From Glaciozyma antarctica PI12 (taxonomy: Eukaryota; Basidiomycota; Microbotryomycetes; Kriegeriales; Camptobasidiaceae): DNA of 64,000 bases. The position numbers and the translations under genes are program-made. Numbering within the stretch: the stretch's first letter is position 1; each line of letters opens with the position of its first letter. The notes beneath the pieces are model-generated. The model saw nothing but the letters and a program-made list of their open reading frames with translations, was not told the DNA's origin and did no database searches. This document shows positions 46,335-58,302 of the stretch, piece by piece. Location: NCBI GenBank assembly GCA_002917775.1, contig KZ627155.1, positions 862,642 through 926,641 on the forward strand, in the 5' to 3' direction.

Positions 46335-49304
46335 TCAAGCTGCAGGCACCGCTCCTGCTCCTAGGGACCCGAAGGCGACGGGATTGCCGTTGTTCAGGGG
46401 ACGGAGGAGCTGGTTGGTGTCCTTGAGCGTCGTGAAGGATGCCATGTGGGTGCGGTTGGAGTTGCGAGTCTGCTGCTCGTACTGCACGGAGCGAGACTGT
46501 CAGCGAAATCGCCGGAGAAGAGGAAGACTGGACGCACGAATCCGTAGTAGTCGGCCGTAACGTTCGTCGCCGAGATGCTGGAAGCAGGTTAGGAAACAGG
46601 CAAGCCGACAAAAGAACCGCAACGTACGTGAGCTCGACATAGCCCCTCAGGTTTCCTTCAGCGTATTGCAGAGTCGGGTTCGAATCGGTAAAGTTCTTCG
46701 CAATGCCGTTGTCTGGACAGGCTCATCAGCTTCTGGATACTTCAAGCAGAGAAAGGAGCTCACAGCGATCATCGGTGAAGGCAGGGCCGCGACCGTACGA
46801 GGACGGGCTCGAGACGGCCGACCCAGCGAACTCAACTCCGAGCGAACCGAATCCAGATTGCGCGTCGTAGTCGGTGGAGTTGTCGCGCGTGAGCTCAGAA
46901 ACCCAGTTGGCGTGCGTGTCTCCCGTCAAGATAACCCTGCGGAGGACCGCCGTCAACGAGAATTCAGGCTGCGAGGAATGAACAAGACGCACGTATTGTT
47001 GATCGCCTCGTCTTGGAGATACTTGAGGATGTTGTCGCGTTCCGAGCGGTAGCCCTCCCACGCGTCAAAGTTGAACTCGGTGCGTCCTTGCGTTGCGACA
47101 GAGTAGCTGAAAAGCACGAGTTCAGCTCGTGTGCGGCTCGCTCGCTCTCCCGAAACAAACTCACTTGACGCGCGCAAACACAACCTGCTGCATGACCAAC
47201 CTCCAGGCGGCTCCGCGATCCGAGGATTCAGACATCTGCGAGAGGAACCAGTCGTGTTGCTTTTTTCCCGTGATGCTGCAAGGAAAAAAGGTTAGGTCGC
47301 GTCGTGCAACCGAGAAACAAGAGGATCTCACGAGCGATCGGGAGCGTCGGCAACAGCCGCACTGGACGACAGGAACCAAGTCAGTGTCAGGACTGTAGCG
47401 AGGAGAAACAGACCACGCACATATCCGAGGATTGGTAGTATACATCAGTCTCGTCGCGTTCGTAGACGCGGGTATCGAGCATGATCATGCTGCGAAAGGC
47501 AGAGCGAGATTAGCAGCGAGCACTCGAGGAGGCAGCGTGCGAAGACGCACTCGGCGAGCTTGCCCATCTTGAAGCTCCGCCAGATGCTGTGTACCAGGCC
47601 GCGTTAGAGAGCGCAAGAACACGTAAGTCTGAGAGACGTACCGGAGCTTGTCGTCGGTCGCAACTTGTCGAATCGGCATCCTAAAGGGGATGGGTCAGGG
47701 TGTCCTCCTTCGCAAGCTGGACAAAACAGCTTACCACTCGTAGTAGGCTCGCACAGCACTATAGGTTCAAAGCTCAGCAACAGCTTTGAACAAGAGCTCA
47801 AAAGGAAAAGAGCGCACTTCGCCTTCCGCTCGCTGAACTGGTAATCTCCGACTTGTCCTTCGATCGTGTCGTTGCTGTTCGCGCTCCCAAACTTCCACGT
47901 GTTGTCTGCGACCTCGTGATCGTCCCAAACAGCTGTGAGAGAAGTGGACGGGATCAGCTGGGTTCGTACGGAGGCGAGAACGACGCACTTTGCCAGGCGA
48001 GCACGCGGTGAAGCTCCTGGAGGTCTGACACGACAAACGTCGTTGAGCGAACAGCCTTTAGACGATTAGTTAAATCTAGAACGCACCAGGGTCGCTGCGG
48101 TACTGTGCGAAGCGACTGTTAAGAGACCTCGTCAGCCAGTAGTGAGGGAAGTCTGAGAGAGCGACGGACTCGCGGTAATCCTGGAGCGAGCTGATCTCAC
48201 GGTCGGGCTGGTGAACGCGTCCAAGAGCAGTACCGTCTCCGTAGTCTCCGTTCTTGTACTCGTCTGTATCACAGATTAGCGAGGTTCCTGGAACCAGAAT
48301 GAGAAGACGCACAGATGTAGTCGCCGAGGTGCTGCACGTAGTCGAGAGATTCCGAGTTATTGGCGACTGCTCCGTAGCTGTCAAAGAATGAGGTCAGTTT
48401 GTAACACGAGAATGAGGCAAAGTACGAACGAGTTGAAGTAGCCGAAAGGCAAGTTGGAGCTGAACGGAGGCATGGTCAGGTTGGAGGAGCCGAAACGAGA
48501 CGAAGCTAACTCACCAGCTGAAGAATGCAACGCGAAGAGATTCGACGTCCGACTCATCAGAGGGGAGGGTCTTGAAGATTCCGACGGGCGAAACTCCGTG
48601 GTCCGGTCCTTCGCAACTTTAGAAGAAACGCGCATGAAAAATCGGACGACCCGTCCGCGAGTGGAACTCACCTCTCAAAGCGGTAGAAGTACTTGGTGTA
48701 CGGCTGGAGATCCATGGCTTCGACCTTGACAGAGAACTGGATCTCCTGACTGGAGCGGTCATCGAGGGCGTCAGTCCTGATCTTCGTTGAGAGGTGAGAA
48801 GGCAGCGTACGTGGTCTGCACAAAGCCGTTCTGGACCATGGAAGTCTCCGTGAAGTCCGTCTCAGAAGCAGAAACGATCCTGCGGGGTGAATCTTGATCA
48901 GGCGAGCTCGAGAGGACTGCGAAGCGAAGGAGCTCACCACTGAAGACAGATCGGAGGCCAGGCGCTTCCGCCAGAGATCTTGCGAGGCATAGTCCAAAGG
49001 ATGACCGAGTCGGATTCGCTGCGTGAAAAGGATCAGCACTGCAGCGGGCGTACAGCGCAGGCAGTCAAACTTTCGGGTCTCCACTTGCCGTTCCATAAGG
49101 GAAGGTGACGTTCCCTTGGTAGGTATCAGTCCAGCGCTTCCCCAGTCCCTCGTAGACAACTTGAGTGTCAACAGCAAGCACGGGGACGGTGAGCGACGGA
49201 GAGAGGTAGCCGAGGTTGCTTTGGAGCGAAGAAGGACCCGCACGAGGGAGAGCGGAGACACCCAGTACAAGGGAAGCCCCTGCGAGAATAGCGCTGCCGA
49301 GCAT
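46335..49304 (-). CDS. Secreted PhoD-type alkaline phosphatase
   Basis: The protein starts with a signal peptide (MLGSAILAGASLVLGVSALP). The PhoD N-terminal domain shows NVTFPYGTASGDP and SDSVILWT; the metallophosphatase core includes HLGDYIYEYKNGDYGD near 48310, the metal-binding AVWDDHEVADNTWKFG near 47930, and VILTGDTHANWVSEL near 46930 (GDxH motif). A mature Asn/Thr-rich C-terminus with NRTHMASFTTLKDTNQLLRP ends at GAGAVPAA. The gene has about sixteen very short exons and introns, the most intron-dense in the window. PhoD enzymes hydrolyse phosphomono- or diesters using iron and calcium; the substrate here is unknown, and phosphate scavenging at the cell surface is likely. N-glycosylation sequons are present. 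Confidence 0.85.
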
Positions 49305-49778
49305 GGTGTTCTTGAGGAGCGTAGTGGTCGAAGAAGAGCAGCGAGAAGCGCAAAGGAGAGTGCCCGAGGAGGAACGACGTCGCGCGGTCAGCACTTGCGG
49401 GGTGGATACTGGGCAATGCGCTCGTCCAGCGCTTCGTAGTCCAATGCGAAGCGAGGCATTCAACTCGTGTTGACCTAGTCGAGCTTAGTAACGAGGCAGC
49501 GGGGCGATGAGGGAGCTTCGGAAACTCACCAACGTGGTCGCCGCCCGCGCAACATCGCAGCACGAAGTGACGGCGTCGACGAGATCTCCGTACCTCCTAC
49601 TTGAGCTGACCCACGTCGACGCTGTTCCTTGTGCCCTCGATGTGCCCTCGACGCCCTTCCCCAACTGAATCGAAACGCGCATCGAGGGCCACACACTAGC
49701 GCCGAACGTGCCCTGCTTACAATTTCGTACACCGACCACCACTACAACAGCTTCCCTCGACGTCCTCGACACGTACAG
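49305..49778. other. Intergenic, promoter of the PhoD gene
   Basis: Between the PhoD start and the Sos7-like stop, both minus strand. No paired CACGTG/CACGTT (Pho4-type) sites were found by eye. No repeat or RNA gene was seen. Confidence 0.5.
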
Positions 49779-51328
49779 TCACTGAGCCATCCTCGCTCGC
49801 ACTTCCTGCACCAACGACTGTAGGTCCTGGCTTGGTAGGTACGCCTCGACGATATCCCGAATGTCCTCCGACGAGTCGACGAGCTGCAAGATGTCTTAGG
49901 ATCAGCTGCATCCCAGACACTGGTGAAGGAAGAGAGAACGCACCCTTGCTCCAGTCATGCGACCGTCCTCGCCGAGCGCAATGCTGAGAGTCCTGTAATC
50001 GCCTTCGTTCCCTTGCGGACTTTCGTACTCGATCCGCATCTCCGTCGGAGGCACTCCTACAGCTTGCGCACTGCGAATCCCCACCAGCGAAGAGTAGAGA
50101 GCCGTAGCATTCGTGATCCTGCACCTCGCGTCAGCGTCACTCAAACCCAGACGGACAAACGACGCACCACCGGCAGGCCTCCTCCGCACGCTCGTCTCGC
50201 TCGCCCTTCCCCTCTCGCTCCTCCTGCTCCTTCGTCATCTCCTTCGTCACGACCGCCAGTTTCTCCACCGCCGCCTTGTGCGCGCGAATGCTCGACTTGG
50301 TCTCCTTCATCTTTGCTTCGCACGCTTTGATCTCGGGTCCAAAGGTTGCGATCCGCGACTCCTGGCCTTCGCACAGCGCTTGAGCTTCCTCGATCGTGAT
50401 TCGCTGTGAGAGTGGGTTAGCTGAGCTACGTGGAGGGCGACGAGGAGAGGGCGCACCTCGACGGGAGAGCGCTTGTTCTTAAGCATAGCGATCTCAGTCT
50501 CCATCGCTTCGCAGTCGCGGAGAAGTTGAGCAGCCGCAGAAGCTTCCTCCGACCTTAGCTGCAAGCCTGCAAGTCCGAACGGAGCAGTCAGCTCCCCTCT
50601 GCGAGCCTGCGGTCGAAATCAACGCACGCTCATCAAGCAGCTCCGCCTCGGCACGAATGAGAGACTCGAGTTCTGCAGCACGCAGCTTACGCTCCTTTAG
50701 CTCGGCCTTGGTCCGTAATCGTTCATTCTCTGCGCAAGCGCCCAGCAGGATCAGCAGGAGTCCAGCGGGAGAGGTGCGGGTGGCTGCGCACCCAGCGCGG
50801 CGTTGTCCTCCATCGAGACCAGTGCAGGCCCATCCTTGGACATGATATGCGAGACAAACTGGAGCTTGATGTCCGACTCGAGGTACGCAAACTTGAGCGC
50901 CGACACAAAGTCCTGCGCAACAACAACAAGACAGGTCTCGTCAGCTCTCGTCCCTCCTACGCCCATCCTCCCCGCTTAGCAAGCCAGCACGTACTTTGAG
51001 CGCTACCAAGTCCTCTCCTGCCCTCTCCCTGTCCTCCGGGTCCATCACCAGTCCCGAATCGCTCTGCCCCGTGACGCCCGTCAAACTCGTGGCGTCCTGC
51101 GTGAAGCGGGTGTAGTTCTCCGTATGTTGCGACTGGTACTGGGAGGTAGGGCGGATAGGAACGGCGTTTTTCAGCTCGTCGGCCTTGAAGCGGTGCGAGT
51201 TGAACGTCTTGAGATAGCTGGGAGAGGAGAATGTTGAGTCAGGTTGTTTGGGCGCGTAGGTAGGCTGAGCTTACGCGTTCGTGCGCTCTGTCAGCGCCGA
51301 GGAGTCATCAGAGGCGGTGGCGGCCATG
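49779..51328 (-). CDS. Coiled-coil protein resembling kinetochore subunit Sos7
   Basis: The start MAATASDDSSALTERTNA and next exon YLKTFNSHRFKADELKN open the protein. The exon DFVSALKFAYLESDIKLQFV, with SHIMSKDGPALVSMEDN, resembles the Sos7 coiled-coil core (a KFxYLExxxKxxF pattern). A long coiled coil follows: ENERLRTKAELKERKLRAAE, LESLIRAEAELLDE, SAAAQLLRDCEAMETEIAML, EEAQALCEGQESRIATFGPE, SSIRAHKAAVEKLAVVTKE. The C-terminus (ITNATALYSSLVGIRSAQAV, RIEYESPQGNEGDYRTLSIA and IRDIVEAYLPSQDLQSLVQE) looks like a small RWD-type globular end, common in kinetochore proteins. Sos7 binds Spc7/KNL1. The identification rests on pattern similarity. It is divergent from a kinesin gene, 160 nt away. Confidence 0.55.
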
Positions 51329-51488
51329 CTAGCTGTCGGTCGAGGTAGCGAGTGAAGTGGCGGGAGAAAGGGAGAAAAGGGGGAAACAACAAGAGCAGCA
51401 GACGAGACTCTTGAGCTTCGTCCTGCTCCGTCTCCCCTCCCTCGCCGCACCGTTCCTTTCTACCGCAGGATAGCCCTGTACCGGCGCC
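51329..51488. promoter_or_regulatory. Divergent promoter, Sos7-like and kinesin genes
   Basis: The 160-nt gap joins two candidate mitotic genes. An MCB-like ACGCGT or forkhead GTAAACAA site was not seen by eye. The kinesin side has CTCCCCTCCCTCG tracts. Confidence 0.5.
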
Positions 51489-54273
51489 ATGTCGGCCCTT
51501 CAGATCAAGGTACGTCGCCCCAGCTCTCGACCAGAACCGCGTTGCCGACTCAACTTCTACTTCAGGTGGTGTGCCGCCTCCGCCCTCCTCTCCCACACGA
51601 GTACAGCGAGGACAGGATCGTCTCCATGAGCTCCAACACCACCTCTATCACCTGTCCGACCAAAGGCACCACCCACTCCTTCCCCTTCAGCGCGTGTTAC
51701 GACCACGAATCGACCCAGGAGGAAGTCTACGCAGGGGAGGTCGCACAATTTACGGCCAAGATCTGGGAGGGACGCAAGGTCACCGTATTCGCGTACGGCG
51801 TATCGGGAAGCGGCAAGACGCATACGTGCTCAGGGACGGCGGAGGATCCAGGACTCATCCCTCGCGTACTCCAGGACCTATTCAAGGTGGTTCAGAAGAA
51901 CAGGCGGAGCTCGACGAAGCATGTGGAGCTGCGGATTAGCTACCTTGAGCTGTTCAGGGACAAGTGCATGGATCTCATGGTCGAGGGAGAGAAGGGGGAG
52001 AAGGTGAGTGCGGATCGCAAGGCGAAGGGAGGCGAGCTAACAGCAGCTTCAGAGGGCCGACCTGCCGATTCGCGAGGGTCATAACGGGCAGATTATCGTA
52101 GCGGGACTCAGCGAAACCCCCATCAAGAGCTACCACGAGTTTGACGAGCTGTACCTGTGCGTCTCCGCTTTGCCTGTGACCGAAGTACTAGCTGACCTTG
52201 CTGCTCTCAGGCAAGCGAACGCTCGACGCTCAACAGCCTCTACAAAGCTCAACGATGTCTCCTCACGCTCGCACGCGATTCTCTCCATCATTCTCAGCAG
52301 CGAGGACGCGACCACCGGCAAGATTACCGAGGGCAAGCTCAGCCTCATGTTCGTCTCGCTCTCCGTAACTGCGAACGAGCTAACCCCGCTCTCGCAGTGA
52401 TCTCGCAGGCTCGGAGAACAACAAGCGGACTGGGAACGAGCACAGCTCGGATCGTATGAAGGAGAGTACCGAGATCAACAAATCGCTGCACGCTCTTCGC
52501 AACGTCGTGTCTGCGCTCAACAAAGGCGAATCTCGCATCCCTTATCGAGACTCCAAGCTCACCCGCATTCTCTCCGGTGGGTTCAAGCAGCCCATCCGCA
52601 GAGAGTTGCAAAATATGAGCTTACGCCTCCTCGCAGATGTTCTCGGAGGAGATGCGGCCGGCTTGCTCATCTGCTGTGTTGCGCCCGGACAGCAGTTCTA
52701 CCAGGATACAGTGCGTATCCACCTCTGCGAATTTTGAATCGAAAGCTGACGACCTTCCACTGCCAGCTCAGCACCCTCAGCTTCGCTGGCCTCTCTCGCA
52801 ACATCGAAAACAAGACGACAGTCCACGAACGAGGTCTGTGGCGGTCGCTCTCCTCGTCGCTCCTACTCATGTTCGCCTCCATAGACATTAAACCTCCTCC
52901 AAAACCGCACTTTGCCGCCTCTCAACCCGCTCGCACCGCCCAACGTCCTCTCCAATCCCATTCCGCTCCAGTCCCCCGCGTCCCCTCCTTCGCATCCACC
53001 TCCGCATCCTCACGACAGCCCGCCACCGCCCGCGCTCTCGTCACACGCCCAGCTCTCGCGCCCACTATCGACGTCGCAGCGCTCGACGACAAGATCGCCA
53101 AGAGCCAGCAGGCGATGGAGGCCAAGATCGCGTTCCTGGAAGCGAGTCTGAGAGAGGCGATGGGAAGAAGTGGAGAGGTGGTGGAAGAAGGGAAGGGGAA
53201 GGGGAAGAAGCGGGAGAGGGACGAGGGGAAGGACGAGGATGAAGAAGCAGATGGAGGAAGCGGATGGAGAAGCTCGAGTCGATGGTCGAGGCGCTGTACG
53301 TTCCTCTCCTTCTTTGGTGCGCTCAAGACTTCTTACCCTCGCAACAGTAAAAACGCTCCCGCACCAGCTCCTGCACCCGTCCGCCCCGCCGTTCGTCGAC
53401 CCTCGCAAGAGTCCACCGACGAGCGAGCCAAACAACGTGCGTCTCCTCCTCCCTCCCTCAGCCCCGCTAATTCCTCATGGAACAGTCTACCGCGCCTACC
53501 TCGAGAAAGCTCAGTCCCTCGCCCGGCTCGCCGACCGTTCATCCCTCCTCGAAGCCGTCGCCAACTACCGCAAAGCCCTCGCGATTCGGCGTACGCCCAA
53601 GCTGCAGGCTCAGCTCGAAGTAGTCCTCGAGGCACTCGAGCGGAGAGTCCTTCTGAGCTTTGTGGAGAAGGAGCGCGCGAATGGAGGTGGGGGAGCGACG
53701 AAGAAGCTCAAGACGCTGGTGGAGCTCGACGGGAATGCGGTGCGGAGGGTGCCGGATGCGCCGATGAAGCCGGGGTGGGAGGCGGGCAAGTTGCAGAGTG
53801 GGGTGAAGAAGGTGGTGGTGGGTACGAAGGTGCTGGAGACGCCTGCGCCGGTCAAGGAGGTCAAGGTGCAGGTGCCTGATTCGGGATCCGACGTCGCAGC
53901 GCCAGTGGGGGAGAAGGTCGGGTTGAGTGGGGAGCAGAGTAGGAAGCTAGAAGATCTGCTGCTTGAGGTGTTCAACTCGATGGACGTCAAGCGGATCAAG
54001 AAGCTGAAGGGTCTCGGAGCGAAGAGGTGAGTTCGGGTCGGTACTCGTCGACGGTAACGTCGCTGACATGCATGTTCGCAGAGCGCAAGATATCGCGGAT
54101 CGAGTAGACGAAGAAGGAGATCTCGAAGCGTACACGCCTCAAGCAGCGGGGCTGTCGAAGAAAGTCCTCGAAAAGATCCTCACCGTGAGTCGAACGTCCG
54201 CGAAGCAGGGTCGAGCACGAGCTGACCAGTCCCTCTCCCCTCGCAGGACAACAGCCAGCTCCTCGAAGCCTGA
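51489..54273 (+). CDS. Kinesin-10-like motor with C-terminal helix-hairpin-helix (KIF22/Kid type)
   Basis: After exon MSALQIK the motor domain begins [20 protein letters not shown]. The P-loop is [15 protein letters not shown]; switch I is [11 protein letters not shown], switch [14 protein letters not shown], with the helix [20 protein letters not shown], then [20 protein letters not shown] and [25 protein letters not shown] ends the motor. A disordered, basic linker and short coiled coil ([20 protein letters not shown]) follow. The C-terminal part has [20 protein letters not shown] and [20 protein letters not shown], a helix-hairpin-helix typical of KIF22/Kid chromokinesins, and ends DNSQLLEA. 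Kinesin-10 proteins generate polar ejection forces on chromosome arms. Exon/intron joins restore all motor motifs; about ten introns. Confidence 0.82.
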
Positions 54274-54398
54274 GCCTCCCCAGCAGCGATATCAAGCCGT
54301 CCCGTCCTCGAGATTCCATCCCTCGCGCATCTCATACCTCCATCCCGCGCATACCCTTCAACGCAATGCCATTACTACACTCCTGCAACCCATTCCCT

Positions 54399-54930
54399 TT
54401 ACTCCTTCTTCTCTACTTTCTTCTCCGGCGCGACGTAGCCCGCCAGTTGGAGGTAGTACGCCGCATCGAACCCGTTCGGGCCATACAGGCCCTGCCTCTT
54501 CGACCCAACGTCCCTCGTATCCGCTCCCCACATCTCCAGCTCCGCCTCCTTCTCCGCAGGCGTTTGCGGTCCCACCTTGACTGATCGAGCAACGTACGGT
54601 CGGAGCTGTGCGTGCGAGCGTGAGAGAGTAAGAGAAGGTGAGAAGAAGGAAGCTCGTTTACCTCGCAGTCATTCAGTCCCTCCGGAACTACGAACGTCCG
54701 CATGCGCTCGGGCATGAGTAGGTAAGGCGCCTTGCCGTACCCGTGGCGTCCTGTTCGCTTGGGACCGAGCCCGGGGAAGGAGCCCGTACCTTCGTCGAAA
54801 GAAGTGTGAGCGGCGGAAGAGGGAGAGAGAGCGGCTGGGACGGACCCTTGTAGAACTCTTTGTTGCCACCTTTGCTGGTGAGAGGCACGCGGGAAGCTTT
54901 GCTGAAGAGGGCGAGAGTGGGGCGGATCAT
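54399..54930 (-). CDS. MRPL27: Mitochondrial large-subunit ribosomal protein mL41 (MRPL27)
   Basis: The start MIRPTLALFSKASRVPLTSK and GGNKEFYKG are joined by an intron (about 54765-54847) to TGSFPGLGPKRTGRHGYGKA, matching mL41: a short presequence, then a KGNKxFYKG-type loop and a TGRHG turn. MRTFVVPEGLNDCE is followed by an intron and LRPYVARSIKVGPQTPAEKE. The C-terminus (GLYGPNGFDAAYYLQLAGYV) ends with Lys/Glu-rich KKVEKKE. The product is about 130 residues, in the family range. An upstream TTG-initiated extension is not needed. The gene is convergent with the kinesin gene (125 nt between stops). Confidence 0.85.
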
Positions 54931-55476
54931 CGGAGAGGGCTGGAAGGAGGGAGGGAAGGACGGGAGAGGGTTTGCTCGACGCGCGCCGGGTCTTGTTGGT
55001 TCAAGCGCGGTAGTTGGGCTTAATGAAAGTGCCAAAGCTGGTCAAGAGAGGTCGCTTGGGGAAGGGGTGTGGTGCTGAGCTGATAGGTGCCGCCTCGATT
55101 CGGCCCAGTCCAAATCGACTCCGACTTCGACTGCTCGCTCTCGGACTCTCGATTCTCTCTCCCGCAGCTCAGGACAATCTGGAATAAGGGGATTCATTTG
55201 CGCGAGAACTATGGAACCCTACACCGATGGCGCTCTCAACCGATGCAGGAGTACAGAAGTAAACAGAAGGGAGTGGGGAGTTGGGGGGGAGGGAGTCGGC
55301 GAGGACGAGGGGCGGATGGTAGGATTAGTCCGCGGGGACGGTCTAGTTTTATGCCGGGTGCGAGTAGGGGCGTGGGCGAGGATGGGGTATGAGGGGCTGG
55401 CGGGATGAAGAGATGGGAAGGTGGGAAGTGGGGAGGCGAGGGGAGGGAGAAGGACGACAACGAGGGGACGACGCGA
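54931..55476. other. Intergenic between mL41 start and HSP70 stop
   Basis: Both flanking genes are minus strand. A plus-strand frame 55087-55392 begins with GTG, and 55211-55408 begins with ATG; both are Gly/Arg-rich at the end and belong to no family I recognise. GGGAGG/GGAGG repeats (55270-55450) explain the low complexity. Confidence 0.5.
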
Positions 55477-58069
55477 TTACTTCTTCTCCTCCTTGGGCTC
55501 CTCAGCCTTGGACTCCTCAGCCTTGGGCTCAGCGGCAGAGGGGTTGTTCTCGGCGTTCTTCTTCTCGTACACCTGCGTTTAAAGTCCGTCAGCTTCGCAC
55601 GCTCTCGACGCTCAAGGTTCGCAAACGTACCTTCTGGAAGAGGGAGAGGGAAGCCTGCTGGGTCTCGGAAACCTTCTCCTTGATCTGCGCGGCGGTGATG
55701 CCGGAAGAGTCGCCCTGCGCCTTGATGGCGAGCTCGCGGAGCTCAGCAACGAGGCCCTCGACCTTCTTGGCGTCAGCGGCGTCGACCTGCTCGCGGAACT
55801 CCTTGATGGCCTTGTCGGTCTCGGCGGCGACAGAGTCGGCAGAGTTGGAAGCCTCGATGAGCTCGCGGCGCTGCGGAACGGCAAACGTCAGCTCGTAGCT
55901 CTCGCCGCTCTCGAGGAAAAACGCACCTCCTTGTCGGCCTCGGCGTGCTGCTCGGCCTGCTCGATCATGCTCTCAATCTCCTTGTCGGAAAGTCCCGAGG
56001 AGGCAGCGATGGTGATGCTCTGGTCCTTGTTGGTGGCCTTGTCCTTGGCGGAGACGTTGACGATTCCATCGGCGTCGATGTCGAAGATAACCTCGACCTG
56101 GGGAATACCCTTGGGCGCGGGAGGGATGCCGACGAGCTGGAAGTTGCCGAGGAGCTTGTTGTCGCGAACGAGCTCACGCTCTCCCTAGAAAGCGGCGTCA
56201 AGTCAGCGAGCGACTCTCGAGAGCTCAGAGGGGAGAGAACGCACCTGGAAGACCTTGATCTCGACAGCGGTCTGTCCGTCAGCGGCGGTGGAGAAAGTCT
56301 GGGACTTCTTGGTGGGGATGGTGGTGTTGCGGTTGATGAGACGGGTGAAGACTCCTCCGAGTGTCTGCGCGAGCGAGGGATCGTCAGTTTCAGCCTTTCG
56401 CACGAGCCCCAAGGAAAGAACGCACCTCGATACCGAGAGAGAGAGGGGTAACATCGAGGAGGAGGACGTCGGTGACGGAACCGGCGAGGACTCCACCCTG
56501 GATGGAAGCTCCGACGGCGACAGCCTCATCGGGGTTGACTCCCTTGGAGGGGTCGCGACCGAAGACGGCCTTGACGGTGTCGATAACGCGGGGCATGCGG
56601 GACATGCCACCGACGAGGATGACCTCGTTGATCTCGCTCGCCTTGACTCCAGCGTCCGAGATGGCCTTCTTGCAAGGGTCGACGGTCTCCGAGATGAGCT
56701 TGGAGACGAGCTGCTCGAGCTGCGAACGCGACATCTTCATGTTGACGTGCTTGGGTCCCGAAGCGTCGGCGGTGATGTAGGGGAGGTTGATGTCGGTCTG
56801 GGTGGTCGAGGAGAGCTCGATCTTGGCCTTCTCGGCGGCCTCGCGAATACGCTGGATCGCCATGCGGTCCTTGGAAAGGTCGAGTCCCGACTCCTTCTTG
56901 AACTCGGCGACGATGTAGTTGACGAGCTCGATGTCAAAGTCCTCTCCTCCGAGGTGGGTGTTTCCGTTGGTCGACTTGACCTCGAAGACACCGTTCTGCA
57001 TCTCGAGGATCGAGACATCGAAGGTTCCTCCTCCGAGATCGTAGACGGCGATCAAGCGAGTGTCGGTGCGGTCGAGTCCGTAGGCGAGGGCGGCGGCGGT
57101 GGGCTCGTTGATGACGCGGAGAACGTCGAGTCCGGCGATGGTTCCGGCATCCTTGGTGGCCTGACGCTGGGAGTCGTTGAAGTAGGCGGGAACGGTAACG
57201 ACTGAGGAAAGAGGGAAGAAAGAAAAAGCGACTCGTCAGCTCCTGCGCGCTCCTCCGGCATGCCCAGCTCAACTCACCGGCGTGCTTGACGGTACGTCCG
57301 AGGTAGCCCTCAGCGGTCTCCTTCATCTTGCCGACAACGAACGCTCCGATCTGACTGGGAGAGTACTTCTGTCCGCGAGCCTCGAGCCATGCGTCGCCGT
57401 TGGTGTGCTTAACGATCTTGAAGGGGACGTTGTTGATGTCCTTCTGGACCTCGGCGTCGGTGTACTTGCGACCGATGAGACGCTTGGTGGCGAAGAAGGT
57501 GTTCTCGTGGTTGACTACACCCTAAAAGTAGCCGACGGATCAGCTCCCGTCTAGACCGAACGCTCTCAACGACTCGGACGTACCTGGCGCTTGGCGGGAA
57601 GTCCAACTAATCGCTCTCCATCCTTGGTGAAGGCAACGACGGAGGGGGTGGTACGTCCTCCCTCGGCGTTCTCGATGACTCGGGGAATCTTGCCCTCCAT
57701 GATCGCAACCTGCACACGAGAGCTCCAAGTCAGCACCGGCGCTTCCAGGACAAGCTCGAGATAGTGCTTACGCAAGAGTTGGTGGTTCCAAGATCAATAC
57801 CGATGCTGGGGACACACGCAAGGTCAGCTCCCAGCTCCTGGCACCCATCGATCCAGAGAGAAGCGCAAAGAACTCACACAGGTCCCGAGACCTTGGAGGA
57901 GTTGTGGCGGACATGAGCCTGGGGTGGCGAGTAGGATATGTTAGTAAAAACTTGGGCGAGCTGGAAGAGCGCTGCTGAGGCTCACCTGGAGGGACTGGAG
58001 AGAGCGGCCGGTGGCGAAGGGCGTGGAAGGGCGGACCGAACGGGCGGAAATGCGAGCTGCCGAGAGCAT
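55477..58069 (-). CDS. SSC1: Mitochondrial Hsp70 (Ssc1-type)
   Basis: This matrix chaperone drives protein import and folding. The presequence [20 protein letters not shown] is Arg/Ser-rich; the mature region starts near [20 protein letters not shown]. Motifs: [16 protein letters not shown] (phosphate loop), [92 protein letters not shown] (linker and substrate domain) and [17 protein letters not shown]. The lid is helical ([20 protein letters not shown]). The end, [13 protein letters not shown], lacks the cytosolic EEVD signature, and the presequence confirms mitochondria. About nine introns with GT-AG ends. Length about 670 residues. A heat-shock-element-like site lies about 170-190 nt upstream. 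Confidence 0.95.
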
Positions 58070-58239
58070 GATGGCGAACGGTTGAGCGGGAGGAGGGGAG
58101 TAGGGTGAGGTAGGAGTGAAGCTACGGTGAGCTGGGAAGTTGAAGGGGAGGAGGGAGAAGAGTGATGGCTGACCGAAGATCGAGGAGAAAAAAAGTGCCC
58201 CAGTACACACCCAGGCCCCCGACTCCCTCCGCGGGCAAT

Positions 58240-58263
58240 TTCTCGAACGGTGTGGAACGATTC
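58240..58263. promoter_or_regulatory. Heat-shock-element-like site upstream of mitochondrial HSP70
   Basis: TTCTCGAA (58240-58247) is an inverted TTCnnGAA pair. Eight nucleotides later GAA-CGA-TTC follows (58255-58263). Together they form an imperfect set of alternating GAA/TTC units about 171-194 nt before the HSP70 start codon and 40 nt past the UTP22 stop. Confidence 0.45.
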
Positions 58264-58302
58264 TCTCTCGCAAACGGGTACATGGCAGCGAGCAAACGAC
58301 GA

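Noticed and set aside
46670-46690. tRNA T-arm-like GGTTCGAATC
   Set aside because: Lies within a coding exon of the PhoD gene; no matching acceptor, D or anticodon arms nearby.
55087-55408. Small plus-strand gene beside HSP70
   Set aside because: GTG start or short ATG frame with Gly/Arg low complexity; no conserved features.
56255-57205. 316-codon plus-strand open frame opposite HSP70
   Set aside because: Antisense shadow of a strongly biased, conserved HSP70 exon; the translation is a Val/Glu/Gly-rich mirror with no family.
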